DNA of 64,000 bases from NCBI GenBank assembly GCA_910585665.1, contig CAJUFI010000004.1, positions 37,852 through 101,851 on the forward strand, in the 5' to 3' direction. This document shows, in pieces, positions 50,607 through 59,909 of this stretch. Made by a program: the position numbers and the translations under genes. The notes below the pieces were generated by a model. That model was given only the letters and a program-made list of their open reading frames with translations. It was not told where the DNA came from and did not search any database. This DNA comes from an uncultured Acetatifactor sp. (GTDB lineage: Bacteria; Bacillota; Clostridia; Lachnospirales; Lachnospiraceae). Each line of letters begins with the position of its first letter. Position 1 is the first letter of the stretch.

Positions 50607-51227
50607 TCATTTCCCGAAAGGAAGCAGAAACAGGAACACCGCTATGGCAAAATAGACGACCCGGAACACCATATCCCCCACATAGGCATCCCCGTCAGCG
50701 TCATCCGTTCTGAACACCACGGAATCGTGCCGGAATCTGCTGCACTGCAGCCCTTCCACATACCAGTCCCAGCCGGATACATCCGAATAGAGCTTCACCT
50801 CCGGCGATTTCAGGTAAAGATGCACGGGAACGCTGTAGGCGCCGGTTCTTATCTCTGTGCCGTAGGCAAAGCCCTCCTCCATCTTTTCAATGATCAGATA
50901 GTACCTTTTCCGGTAATGGATGCGTCCATGGCGGCCGGTGAAGGGGACAGTCTCCGATTCGACGCGCCGGATGACGCCCCGGCAGCACCTCCCCCCGGAA
51001 ACGGCTTCCCGCCGCTTCTTCCGGCAGGCCAGGACAGTCCGTCCTTTCACAAAGGCGGCAGAAAGCGGCAGAATCCCGCCCAATAAAAACACCGCCATGT
51101 TCGCCGCATTCGTCGTCCCGTTCAACAACATACGGAACAGCGAACTATACCAGGCGGCCGCAAATGCCGCCGGCATGACCGCATCCCACAGTTCTTCCTC
51201 TGTGGGCAGTACTCTCCTTTGAAACAT
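50607..51227 (-). CDS. Hypothetical membrane protein
   Basis: The 206-aa product starts MFQRRVLPTEEELWDAVMPA; GGAGAGGAG 4 bp upstream favours this ATG over 51251. Two helices lie near 15-60 and one at the C-terminus (VVYFAIAVFLFLLPFGK). Between them is a cytosolic or external beta-rich region (YYLIIEKMEEGFAYGTEIRT). No family is recognised. It is separated from the MmcQ-EVE gene by 48 bp on the same strand. Confidence 0.65.
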   Translation of the reverse strand: MFQRRVLPTEEELWDAVMPAAFAAAWYSSLFRMLLNGTTNAANMAVFLLGGILPLSAAFVKGRTVLACRKKRREAVSGGRCCRGVIRRVESETVPFTGRHGRIHYRKRYYLIIEKMEEGFAYGTEIRTGAYSVPVHLYLKSPEVKLYSDVSGWDWYVEGLQCSRFRHDSVVFRTDDADGDAYVGDMVFRVVYFAIAVFLFLLPFGK

Positions 51228-51323
51228 CTGTCTCCTCTCCCAGTACGACATTTATATGCCTACAGCTTATTACTTTTGCTCCCTGCCCTGCTTCAGCCTT
51301 TCGCATGATGCGCCGGCATCTGT

Positions 51324-51701
51324 TCAGACAGCGGTCTGGCCGACCGTCTCGTCCAGCTTTCGCTTGATGGCTTTCATGGCTTCCTTTTCCACCTTGCAGA
51401 CCTTCCTGTCATAGGTATACAGGCCGTTGACCTCGTCCTCCACGTTGGAAAGCTGGGTATAGATGCAGCCGCAGACCCCCTTGGGAATGGCCGGAAGAAT
51501 GGTCTCCCTGTAGAAATCCGAAATCCTCTCCACCATCAGCGAAATGTCCGCCGCGGTGGCGTGGAACATCTTGTAGATGAAGACATTGAAGTACATATTC
51601 TCCACCACCCAGGCCACCTGGCCCATAAGACTGAAGATGAACAGCGCCGCCCAGAATTTCCTGTTCTTTCCATGGAATGCTCTTCTTCCATTTGATTCCA
51701 T
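51324..51701 (-). pseudogene. Chimera of MFS N-terminus and GH2 C-terminus
   Basis: The 125-aa frame begins as an MFS transporter (FWAALFIFSLMGQVAWVVEN, first helix, then a second hydrophobic stretch to about residue 55). It then becomes the end of a glycoside hydrolase family 2 protein (FYRETILPAIPKGVCGCIYT, QLSNVEDEVNGLYTYDRKVC). A deletion appears to have joined two neighbouring sugar-use genes in frame. It has a ribosome binding site and may be expressed, but neither activity can survive. Region 51702-52041 shows no gene; a weak minus-strand promoter (TATAAT at 51761-51756) could serve this frame. Confidence 0.7.
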
Positions 51702-52041
51702 CCTTCCCCCCTCGTCCGGCCTTTGGCCGTCTCCTTTGAAGCCGTTTCCCGTTAAATTATAGAAAGCCAGGAACCCATTTTAGATTCTTGGTTCTATAAT
51801 CTCGGCTTATTTGTTCCTGTCTGCTTTCAATGATGCGCAAACCAAACTCCGCGTTTTCTCTTTTTGCTTTTCCAACTTCATACTACCATAAACCTCCCCG
51901 GCTTTCAAGCATAGAGCCCACATATTTCCCATTCCTGGCCACTCCTTTTTCGCAGTGTCCAGACCTTTTCAAATGATAAATAGCGGAAACACCATTTGAC
52001 TGTAGAAAACATGAGATGGGGAGAGACTTGCCCTCCCCGCC

Positions 52042-52071
52042 TTGACATGGCTTCACCCAGAATATTATAAT
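52042..52071 (+). promoter_or_regulatory. Promoter of the Crp/Fnr regulator
   Basis: TTGACA (52042-52047), 18-bp spacer, TATAAT (52066-52071). The leader is only about 17 nt, just enough for the GGAGGG site. Confidence 0.75.
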
Positions 52072-52094
52072 ATCCCCAGAACGGAGGGCATCAT

Positions 52095-52754
52095 ATGGAA
52101 TTTCAAGAATACTTCCCAATATGGGACAAGCTGAATACGGCGCAGCAGAATAAGCTGCTGGGAAACCTGATTGCCAAAACAGTGCGCAAGGGAACCGTGA
52201 TTCACAATGGCAGCATGGGCTGCACGGGTCTGCTGCTGGTGAAGACTGGACAGCTACGGGCATACATCCTCTCCGACGAGGGCCGAGAAATCACCCTCTA
52301 CCGCCTGTTCGACAGGGATATATGCCTGTTCTCGGCATCCTGTATCTTGCGCTCGATTCAGTTCGATGTGACCATCGAGACGGAGAAAGATACGGAGCTC
52401 TGGGTCATCCCCTCTGAAGTCTATCAGAGCATCATGGCCGAGTCCGCCCTCCTGGCGAACTACACCAATGAGCTGATGGCAAGCCGGTTCTCCGATGTGA
52501 TGTGGCTCATGGAGCAGATTATGTGGAAGAGCCTTGACAGGCGTGTGGCCGCCTTTCTGCTGGAGGAAGCTTCCATTGAGAGTACCAACAGGCTGAAGAT
52601 TACCCATGAGATCATTGCCAATCACCTGGGCTCCCACCGGGAAGTGATTACCCGTATGCTGCGCTATTTCCAGAATGAGGGAATGGTCAGACTGTCCCGG
52701 GGCACCATTGAGATTACCGATGCGGACAGGCTGGCAGAATTAAGCGAGATGTAA
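52095..52754 (+). CDS. Crp/Fnr-family transcriptional regulator
   Basis: The 219-aa protein has an N-terminal cyclic-nucleotide-binding-like beta roll (about 1-125) and a C-terminal winged helix (ITHEIIANHLGSHREVITRM) with Glu/Arg in the recognition helix. The Cys residues are few (about 43, 77, 83) and do not form the Fnr iron-sulfur pattern, so the signal is unknown. It faces the thioredoxin-rhodanese genes, a pairing often seen in redox or sulfur stress loci. Confidence 0.88.
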   Translation: MEFQEYFPIWDKLNTAQQNKLLGNLIAKTVRKGTVIHNGSMGCTGLLLVKTGQLRAYILSDEGREITLYRLFDRDICLFSASCILRSIQFDVTIETEKDTELWVIPSEVYQSIMAESALLANYTNELMASRFSDVMWLMEQIMWKSLDRRVAAFLLEEASIESTNRLKITHEIIANHLGSHREVITRMLRYFQNEGMVRLSRGTIEITDADRLAELSEM

Positions 52755-52786
52755 TGGGACGTGAATTATAGGCATCTTCACAACGA

Positions 52787-52838
52787 CTCCCCGGCTTTCA
52801 TGCATGCCGATATGGCCGGATGCATGAAAAACGGGGAG
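52787..52838. terminator. Long hairpin between convergent genes
   Basis: CTCCCCG (52787-52793) pairs with CGGGGAG (52832-52838), and TTCATGCAT (52797-52805) with ATGCATGAA (52820-52828). It lies downstream of the Crp/Fnr gene and of the rhodanese fragment. There is no T-run, so its use as a terminator is uncertain. Confidence 0.5.
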
Positions 52839-52922
52839 TATTGCGAAAGTCCCGCAGATGTGCCACAGCTACGCTCCCGGACTTTTATATCTGCCGGAGC
52901 AGCCGGTTCCGTGAGAATTGTG

Positions 52923-53247
52923 CTATTTATCCATGCCACAGGGAAAGGCCTTTTCAATCAGCTCCCCGTCACTGACTACAGCCGCATAATATCTGTACCC
53001 GCCGGAGAAATTATAGGCTTCATAGCCGTTGCCCTCCAGAATGCGGCATGCAATGTAGCTGCGAAGTCCGCTCTGACAGATGACGTAGACGAGCTTGCCA
53101 TTCTCGATTTCGTCCAGGCGCTCCCGTCCTGGGGCAGTTTTTCCAGATCTTTCAGGTGCCACTGTCTGAGCACGCCGCTGGCGATATTGTCCACCATATG
53201 CCCGCCCCTGGACTCCTGGGGCGGGCGCACCCAGTAAACATCCGCTG
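52923..53247 (-). pseudogene. Rhodanese domain gene, truncated and frameshifted
   Basis: Downstream of trxA the codons read VRPPQESRGGHMVDNIASGV then WHLKDLEKLPQDG. The frame then shifts (about 53125-53135) to RERLDEIENGKLVYVICQSG and LRSYIACRILEGNGYEAYNF. The active-site Cys in CQSGLRS, with SGGYR, fits the rhodanese domain of CoA-disulfide-reductase-type proteins. The enzyme part of such a gene is missing and no start codon is clear. Confidence 0.7.
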
Positions 53248-53249
53248 TA

Positions 53250-53555
53250 CTAGAGCATTGCGAGAATGGCGCTCTTGGGTCTTGCGCCCATGGCCTGATT
53301 GACGATTTTGCCGTCCTTCATCACCACCAGGGTGGGGATGCTCATCACCTTGAACCGACTGGCCAACTCGGGCTGCTCGTCCACATTAATCTTGCAGACT
53401 TTGATGTCGGAGCGCTCCTTTGCAATCTCCTCTATTATTGGCACCACCATTCGACAGGGGCCGCACCAGGGAGCCCAGAAGTCCAACAGGACAGGCTTAT
53501 CGGAATTCATGACTTCATTCTGGAAATTATCCTTATTGATATTAAGAGCAGACAT
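53250..53555 (-). CDS. trxA: Thioredoxin
   Basis: The 101-aa protein has the thioredoxin active site WCGPCR, the cis-Pro loop SIPTLVVMKDGK and normal length. It reduces protein disulfides in the cytosol. AGGAGG lies before the ATG. It is followed directly by the rhodanese remnant and faces the Crp/Fnr regulator. Confidence 0.95.
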   Translation of the reverse strand: MSALNINKDNFQNEVMNSDKPVLLDFWAPWCGPCRMVVPIIEEIAKERSDIKVCKINVDEQPELASRFKVMSIPTLVVMKDGKIVNQAMGARPKSAILAML

Positions 53556-53646
53556 TTTGAAATCCTCCTTGTTTGTTTTTCTTTCGTGTTTTCATTTTAC
53601 CCCAATGCTGTCTGCCCTTCCGTGATGACATCACCAAAAAGCTCAC

Positions 53647-54243
53647 CTACGTTTCAGATACGGTATCCAGTTCCCAGATATATCTGCTCCGCCGGAAATA
53701 CAGGCAGACGCCGATTCCGGCAAAGGCAATCACGAAGAAAAGGAGCGCCGCGCCGGAGCCTTTTCCGCTGCCGAACAGCCCCACCAGTGCGCTTCCTTCT
53801 CCCTGAGCCGCCATGAGCGGTTCAAAGACCTGATCCACCAGAAAGCCGCCTAAAAAATATCCCAGCGGAATCGTGAAGAACTGCAAAGAATTCCGCACGG
53901 AATACACCCTCCCCTGCATCTGTTCCGGCACCTGGAGCCGCATGATGGCATCCAGGTTGGCGTTCATGAGCGGTATGGAAATCCATCCCAGGAATCCGCC
54001 GATGCACCATATAAGGGGCGTTCTGCCAAAGGCCAGAAGGAAATTCTCAAAGCTCATGGAGAACAACAGGCAGTTGCAGATGACACGCACCCGGCTTTTG
54101 GGCGCTTTCGCGAAAGAGGCCAGGATGCTGCCCGCCAGCGTAGATGCGCCGATGACTGCGTTCACCAGCCCCAAAACCTTCTCGCTGCCGCCGTTCCTGG
54201 AAAGCAGCATGGCCGGGAACGCCGCATTGTATATGGATGCCAC
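53647..54243 (-). pseudogene. C-terminal half of an MFS exporter gene
   Basis: The 198 residues (from ASIYNAAFPAMLLSRNGGSE) contain about six helices and match the second half of MFS_3-type exporters (WCIGGFLGWISIPLMNANLD, EQMQGRVYSVRNSLQFF). A normal protein has about 400 residues. The frame is open for a few more codons upstream, but only GTG/CTG starts exist and a TGA lies at about 54275. The N-terminal half appears deleted, so transport is unlikely. Confidence 0.7.
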
Positions 54244-54317
54244 CAGGTTAACAACATAATCCTTTCCTCCTCATATTTCATCTATTGTGAACATGCCTGA
54301 AGCCATCCTTGCGGCCA

Positions 54318-56270
54318 TCACCTGTCATACCACTCAGCCTGGGCCGAATACAGTCTGGCATATTCTCCGTTTCTGGAAAGCAAGTCCTCATGGGTACCGT
54401 CCTCTGCGATTATGCCGTCTTTGAAGACGACGATTCTGTCAGCCAGAGCAGCGATGCTGATTCTATGGGTCACCATGATGACTGTTCTGCCCCGGGTCAT
54501 GGCCAGGTACTTACGGAAGACTTCTGCCTCCGCTATGGGGTCGAGATTGCTGGTGGGCTCGTCAAGGACAATCAGATTGCGGTCGCGGTAATAGGCTCTG
54601 GCTATGGCCAGCTTCTGCCATTGGCCGCCAGACAGGTCTGTCCCTCCGATGTCCTTCCCAAGCGCGGCAGTCTTGTCCATGCCTTCCAGGCCCGCAAAGG
54701 CAAGGGCTGTATCAATCTGCTCTTCTTCCCTTTTTTTGCTCACATCGCCTAAGAATACGTTGTCTGCGATGGTGAAGCTGTGGAAGCGGGCCGGTTCCTG
54801 GAAGACGCAAGCCTGGGAATCGTAACGGTATGCAGAATCTATCTTTTCGGTATTCCGTCCATCCAAAAAGATTAGGCCTTTGGACGGTTCCAGCATCCCT
54901 GTCAGCAGTTTGACGAAAGTGGTCTTTCCGGCTCCGTTCTCACCCACGAACGCGACTTTTTCGCCTTTTTCGATTCGAAAACTTACATCCTTTATCCTGT
55001 ATTGATCCGTGAGCGGATAGCGATAGCTTACACTTCTGGCTTCCAGGAAGGCAGCGGTCGCTCCGCTATGCTCCGAACCGCCCTCCGCCGGGACATCATC
55101 TCCTGGGGCATCATCTCCCGGAATCTGCTCCCGCAGATCAAGCAGCTCAAAGAACTGCGCCGCCTCATTCTTTTTGGACAGGAAATTCGCAATGGAGCCG
55201 AACAGCTGCGTGGTACTGCCCATAAGCGTGCCGATCAGGGCAAATACGGCACCCAGCGCGCCCACGGACAGCTTTCCCTGGGTCAGCAGCAAGATAGCCA
55301 GGATGTTCGCCCCCACATTGGCCAGGTTGGACACCAGGCCGCTGGCTGTCCCCAGCAGAAACACGTTCCTCTGGTTCTTCTTTTCCCGTATGACATAATC
55401 GTCCGCCAGGGCCTTCCATTTCCCGAAAAAGAAATCAAACAGGTTGAACGCCTTGACCTCCTTTGCGGATATCCCCAGCAAAAGTCCCTGATAATACCCG
55501 GCTTCCCGCAGGATTTCCTGGTTGTCCCTGGAAAACCGGAACTGTAGCCGGTTGCCGATGTAGGTGGTATACAGGGTGGGGATGGGCGCGATCAATACCA
55601 CAAAGCATAAAAGTGGATGGAAAAGGTAGAGGGAAACCGCCACCATGATGACGGACACAGCCTTTGCAATAACCACGTAGCCCTCTATCATCACGCCCCG
55701 CTGCAGGGAGCTCCACTCGCTTCCCATGGAGTCGAAACAGCGTTCGATCATGTCGTTGATTCTGGGGACTTCCATATATTCCGGGCACAGTCTTGCGATT
55801 TTCTCAAAGAGCCTGGACTGGAACTTCTCCTGTAGGCGGTGATCCTGCACCTTGCTCAGCCGCTCGATATCCTCTCCGCCATAGAGGTAGCGGTTGATCA
55901 GATCGCCCAGGAACCGGAGCAGCCAGTACAGCATCGCCAGTCCAATCAGGGACAACAGCTGAGCCATCTCCCCGGAGACCGCCTGATAAGCGCTGGCCCT
56001 GTCCACATATTTTCCCCAGAGGAATGCAGTGACAGGCTGCAGAATGCTGAGGAGTATGGCAAGTCCCAGAAAGATGCCGCACATGGCTCTCGCCGAGGAA
56101 AAGACATAGCGGAAAAGCTTTGTCAGATAAGACAATTTTGGTGGATTCTCCCGCAAAATATCCTCTTCCATGGCGGCGGTATTGTCCTGGAATTTGATTG
56201 CGTAAAGCGTTTTTTCCTTCTTATCCCCATCCTTTTCTGACTTCTTTTTTCTATCTCTGGTCTTACTCAT
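54318..56270 (-). CDS. ABC exporter half, MDR type
   Basis: The 650-aa protein has a Lys-rich cytosolic start, six helices (about 60-360) and a nucleotide-binding domain with Walker A GENGAGKTT, signature LSGGQWQ and Walker B LIVLDEPTS. It is followed upstream by a second half-transporter of the same layout, so the two probably form a heterodimer that exports a peptide or drug. GGGAGG precedes the ATG. The signature LSGGQWQ is shared by both halves. Confidence 0.9.
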   Translation of the reverse strand: MSKTRDRKKKSEKDGDKKEKTLYAIKFQDNTAAMEEDILRENPPKLSYLTKLFRYVFSSARAMCGIFLGLAILLSILQPVTAFLWGKYVDRASAYQAVSGEMAQLLSLIGLAMLYWLLRFLGDLINRYLYGGEDIERLSKVQDHRLQEKFQSRLFEKIARLCPEYMEVPRINDMIERCFDSMGSEWSSLQRGVMIEGYVVIAKAVSVIMVAVSLYLFHPLLCFVVLIAPIPTLYTTYIGNRLQFRFSRDNQEILREAGYYQGLLLGISAKEVKAFNLFDFFFGKWKALADDYVIREKKNQRNVFLLGTASGLVSNLANVGANILAILLLTQGKLSVGALGAVFALIGTLMGSTTQLFGSIANFLSKKNEAAQFFELLDLREQIPGDDAPGDDVPAEGGSEHSGATAAFLEARSVSYRYPLTDQYRIKDVSFRIEKGEKVAFVGENGAGKTTFVKLLTGMLEPSKGLIFLDGRNTEKIDSAYRYDSQACVFQEPARFHSFTIADNVFLGDVSKKREEEQIDTALAFAGLEGMDKTAALGKDIGGTDLSGGQWQKLAIARAYYRDRNLIVLDEPTSNLDPIAEAEVFRKYLAMTRGRTVIMVTHRISIAALADRIVVFKDGIIAEDGTHEDLLSRNGEYARLYSAQAEWYDR

Positions 56271-56496
56271 ATGACCTCCCTTTTTCGGTTATATCCTCTC
56301 GGAATCTCCAGACCACATATCACGCTGCTATCCGGAACTTCTTTGGGTCGGTTCCCCCGCTTTTCCAGGTGCCGTCCTGACCCAATGCCTGATTCTGCTT
56401 CCTGAAATTCCAAGAGCCTATGGTTCTGTCTTTTATCCGGCAAGACTTTCGCCGGAATTTATACTGCACACCGGTTGAATTTGCAGTACAACCCGA

Positions 56497-56557
56497 CTGC
56501 AGACCGCCAGCCAGGTACTTTCCCTGAGGCATCAATGTAAATCCTGGCGGTCTGCAG
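56497..56557. repeat. 14-bp perfect inverted repeat between the ABC genes
   Basis: CTGCAGACCGCCAG (56497-56510) and CTGGCGGTCTGCAG (56544-56557) with a 33-bp loop. A second hairpin (CCGGC/GCCGG, near 56439-56457) lies on the side of the downstream gene. They may attenuate transcription between the two ABC genes, or be a mobile remnant; region 56271-56579 has no gene. Confidence 0.55.
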
Positions 56558-56579
56558 TATATTTCCATCACCCGATTCC

Positions 56580-58415
56580 TTACACAGATGACATCGCTTG
56601 TCCACCGCCACTTGCAGCTGATTTCACGTCCGGCTCCTGTCTGTACCATTGTTTCTGAGCCTGGAACATGGTGGCGTAAATCCCCCCTGTCTCCATCAGT
56701 TCCTCATGGGTGCCCGTCTCCGCAATCCTACCGTCCCGGATTACGAAAATCCTGTCCGTAATCATGGTGGAGCCCAGCCTGTGGGTGATGAACAGGGCTG
56801 TCTTGTTCTCCACCATATGGGCAAATTCGTGGTACAGATCCGCTTCGGCCAGGGGATCCAGCTGAGAGGTGGGTTCATCCAGCAGCAAAATAGGCTTGTC
56901 GCCCATAAAAGCCCTGGAGATGGCAATCCTCTGCCACTGGCCGCCGGACAGGTCTACGCCCTCCTTAAAATCCCGGCCCAGCAAAGTGTCATAACCTTTT
57001 TCATAACTCTCCGCAAAACCGTCAGCTTTTCCCTTTCTCGCCGCTTCCCGGATTTTTTCCTCCTGATCCAGGCTGTCGATATCGCCCACGCCGATGTTCT
57101 CCCGGATGGTGATGCTGTACCTGGAAAAGTCCTGGAAGACGGGGCCGAACAGCTTCGTCCGCAGGCTCAGAGGGTATTCCGCCAGGTCGCGCCCGCCCAC
57201 CAGAATCTCTCCTCTGTCAGGGGTGAACAGGCCTAGCAGCAGCTTGATCATGGTGGATTTTCCCTCTCCGTTCTCCCCTACGATGGACGCTTTTTCCCCG
57301 TTTTTGACCCGGAAGGAAAGGCCCTTAAGGATGTCCTTCTCCGTGCCGGGATACCGGAACCATACGTCCCGGAATTCGATGTCGAAGGTGTCGGGCAGGA
57401 CGTCCGCCGTCCCCTCCGGCTCATCGGACAGAGCGAAGAATTTGTCGTAGTATTCATAGGTATTCACATGCATGCCTGACCATTTGAAGAAGCCCGCGAA
57501 GAGATTCAGATGGTCGTAGAGATTACCGAACATCACATTGGTCATGGCTATGAAGAGACCCACCGTCAGCTGCCCCTGGGTGAACAGCACCAGAAGCAGA
57601 ATCACGTTCAGAATGGTGGCGAATTTCGTGATATTGCCGCCCAGCAGGATTTTCCGGAGATTCCTGAAATAATACCTCTCATAGTCCCTGTTCCTCTCGC
57701 CCAGCCTGGTCTTGTAGACGTCAATGAGGTAGTCGGCGTTCCCGTAGGCCTTCAGTTCTTTGGTATAGTTCCTGGAGCGCAGATAATTGCCCAGGATGCC
57801 GTATTTCCGCTCCTTTTTCCAATAGGTCTCCAGCTCGTTGTAGATGTTGAAATTGTTCCTGGCGGACACATAGGTCTCCAGGAGAAAAGGCAGCAGTACC
57901 GTCAGCAGCAGCCACCAGCGTATGCGGAACACGTAAATCAACGTGCCCACCCCCGCGATCAGTCCGGCAAAGCGGGCGTAGACATACATGGGCCATAAAT
58001 GCCTGGCTGCGGACTCCACCCTGTTGTAAGCCTTGTCGATGATCTCCGCGGAGGCCTCCGCTTCGAAATGCTCGTATTTCATGGTCTTGAGCTTCCGCAG
58101 CATCCTGGCTCTGTAGGCAGTCCGCAAGATCAGCAGCGAGCGGGGCTCCACATACACATAGACAATCTGGTCAAGGATTTCCGGCAGGATCGCCGCTATC
58201 ACGAAGAGGACGAGGAATATCCAATAGTCCCCAAAGGCCATCTGTCCCCTTGCCACCGCCAGGCCGCCGTCCAGTACATTTGTGTTGACATAGATTCCCG
58301 CCGGCACCAGCAGGCCGCTTAAGACGGTGCAGCCAAGGGTCAGCGCCACAAGCCAGGGGGATTCCCGGAATATGATGCCAATCAGGTCTCTGTAGGCCTT
58401 GAAAATTCTTTTCAT
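56580..58415 (-). CDS. ABC exporter half, MDR type
   Basis: The 611-aa protein has six helices (about 15-310) and a nucleotide-binding domain with Walker A GENGEGKSTM, signature LSGGQWQRIA and Walker B LLLDEPTSQLD. It is the first of two half-transporter genes (AAGGAGG before the ATG). Function with its partner is inferred from order and likeness. The substrate is unknown; no bacteriocin or two-component genes flank the pair. The gap to 58622 has no gene. Confidence 0.9.
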   Translation of the reverse strand: MKRIFKAYRDLIGIIFRESPWLVALTLGCTVLSGLLVPAGIYVNTNVLDGGLAVARGQMAFGDYWIFLVLFVIAAILPEILDQIVYVYVEPRSLLILRTAYRARMLRKLKTMKYEHFEAEASAEIIDKAYNRVESAARHLWPMYVYARFAGLIAGVGTLIYVFRIRWWLLLTVLLPFLLETYVSARNNFNIYNELETYWKKERKYGILGNYLRSRNYTKELKAYGNADYLIDVYKTRLGERNRDYERYYFRNLRKILLGGNITKFATILNVILLLVLFTQGQLTVGLFIAMTNVMFGNLYDHLNLFAGFFKWSGMHVNTYEYYDKFFALSDEPEGTADVLPDTFDIEFRDVWFRYPGTEKDILKGLSFRVKNGEKASIVGENGEGKSTMIKLLLGLFTPDRGEILVGGRDLAEYPLSLRTKLFGPVFQDFSRYSITIRENIGVGDIDSLDQEEKIREAARKGKADGFAESYEKGYDTLLGRDFKEGVDLSGGQWQRIAISRAFMGDKPILLLDEPTSQLDPLAEADLYHEFAHMVENKTALFITHRLGSTMITDRIFVIRDGRIAETGTHEELMETGGIYATMFQAQKQWYRQEPDVKSAASGGGQAMSSV

Positions 58416-58622
58416 GTGTCAGATCCTCCTTGCGGTGCATGTTTTCCGGCTGTCTCATGCGTCTGTCTCCTAACAAAAATGTTGACAGCTATCCAGACCT
58501 ATTGTAAGGTTTTTCCCGGATGCTGTCAACAATTCGGCGGTACCGAAAATGATTATAAAACAGAATAAAACCGGAACACCAGAAGAAGGGCATCGGAAAA
58601 ACTCCCTCGGGAGCATTTCGCC

Positions 58623-59909
58623 TTATCCATTTCCTGAATAAATATAGCGGGCAGGAACTATAGACTCATTCTCCGGGCAGAATACGGATATGCTGTACCC
58701 GGAAAAGGAATACTGGTCATAGGGCGGCAGCTGCCAGCCGCCGTCCTGATCCAGCAGACGGATTCCCTCGCTGCTGTACCATATGCGGCTTCCGTAGTAA
58801 AGGATTCCGAAGCACTCCTCTCCCTTCCACTCTTCCACCGTTTCCCGCAGCGGCATCACGCTGACTCCCTCCACCAACGGAGCCAGGGCGCGGCTTTCGT
58901 CATAGGAAGCCGAGGATGCGCCGTGCAGATAAACAGTTATCTTTCCGGAATGCGCCCTGTTGTAGCTGATCAGGTAGCTGTCCACGAAATCCCCCTTCTC
59001 GTCGAAGCCATAGAGCATGGTGTCCAGGGTGATGATTTCGCCGTCCGGGGCGAAATGCAGGTTAAAGCTGGTGGCCAGGCACAGGGCCTCCGGCAGGTTT
59101 ACCTTTTCCCTGACATCCTCCAGAATGCCTTCTATCCCCCATTCGTATATATTGTCATGTTTTAACGTACATGTCCTCTTATCTTTTAAATCGTCCAGGT
59201 ACCATGCCAGTTTTCCCTGGTAGGGAACGGCGCTCTCCGCCACCAGCCGCCCTCCGTACAGCGTGACCGCTGCCAGGAAGATTCCAGCCGCTGCCCGCCA
59301 GATTCCTTTGCCCAGGAAGCTTACAGCCGACAGCTTCACGTCCAGGAAGTCCCGCTCTTCCCCGGTCAGCCCCCGCAGATCCAGCAGCAGAACCTCTTTC
59401 TCCTTTAGGAAAAGCTGGCAGAAATGCCGTCTTTTCACATACCATTTCACGGAGCCTTCCGGAATCGGCTTGGTTTCCCGCATCTCTGTTTCGGCTGCCC
59501 CGCCGGGCACTGTCTCCTTCGCGCTATCCGCTCTGACCGCCGTTCCTTCCGCGCCCTCTCCCGCGGCCAGTACCAGCCCTTTCTCCCGGGGCAGCAGCTT
59601 ACGGAAGACGGCGGAGCGCCTCCCCTTTTTATAACGCCCCCACAGCCATAGCCCATACCCTATGGCGCCAAGCCACCACACAAGGCACACCGCCAGAACC
59701 GGCACATTCCTGTAAAGTCTGCCATATCTGCACAGGGAGCACAGATGGCGCCAGGAAAGCCAGTACAGGACAAGATTGACCGGTCTGGTCAGCACATGGA
59801 ACGCCGCTTTCCAAAAAAGGGAAGTTCCGCTATTTTCGCAGAACAAGTCCTTTGTATTCCCAGGTGTTTCCCTGGTCTGTGGATTCGTATTTCGCTTTTT
59901 CCCCGCCAT
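58623..59909 (-). CDS. Membrane protein of the BlaI/M56 operon
   Basis: The 428-aa product starts MAGKKRNTNPQTRETPGNTK (59909), overlapping the M56 gene by 80 bp; GGAGG is 12 bp upstream, a long spacing. Two hydrophobic helices lie near 55-110, a cytosolic part holds EGSVKWYVKRRHFCQLFLKE, another helix is near 245, and a large external C-terminal domain follows (NIYEWGIEGILEDVREKVNL). I do not recognise the family. Overlap with the M56 gene implies joint expression and perhaps a partner or target of that sensor. Confidence 0.65.
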   Translation of the reverse strand: MAGKKRNTNPQTRETPGNTKDLFCENSGTSLFWKAAFHVLTRPVNLVLYWLSWRHLCSLCRYGRLYRNVPVLAVCLVWWLGAIGYGLWLWGRYKKGRRSAVFRKLLPREKGLVLAAGEGAEGTAVRADSAKETVPGGAAETEMRETKPIPEGSVKWYVKRRHFCQLFLKEKEVLLLDLRGLTGEERDFLDVKLSAVSFLGKGIWRAAAGIFLAAVTLYGGRLVAESAVPYQGKLAWYLDDLKDKRTCTLKHDNIYEWGIEGILEDVREKVNLPEALCLATSFNLHFAPDGEIITLDTMLYGFDEKGDFVDSYLISYNRAHSGKITVYLHGASSASYDESRALAPLVEGVSVMPLRETVEEWKGEECFGILYYGSRIWYSSEGIRLLDQDGGWQLPPYDQYSFSGYSISVFCPENESIVPARYIYSGNG

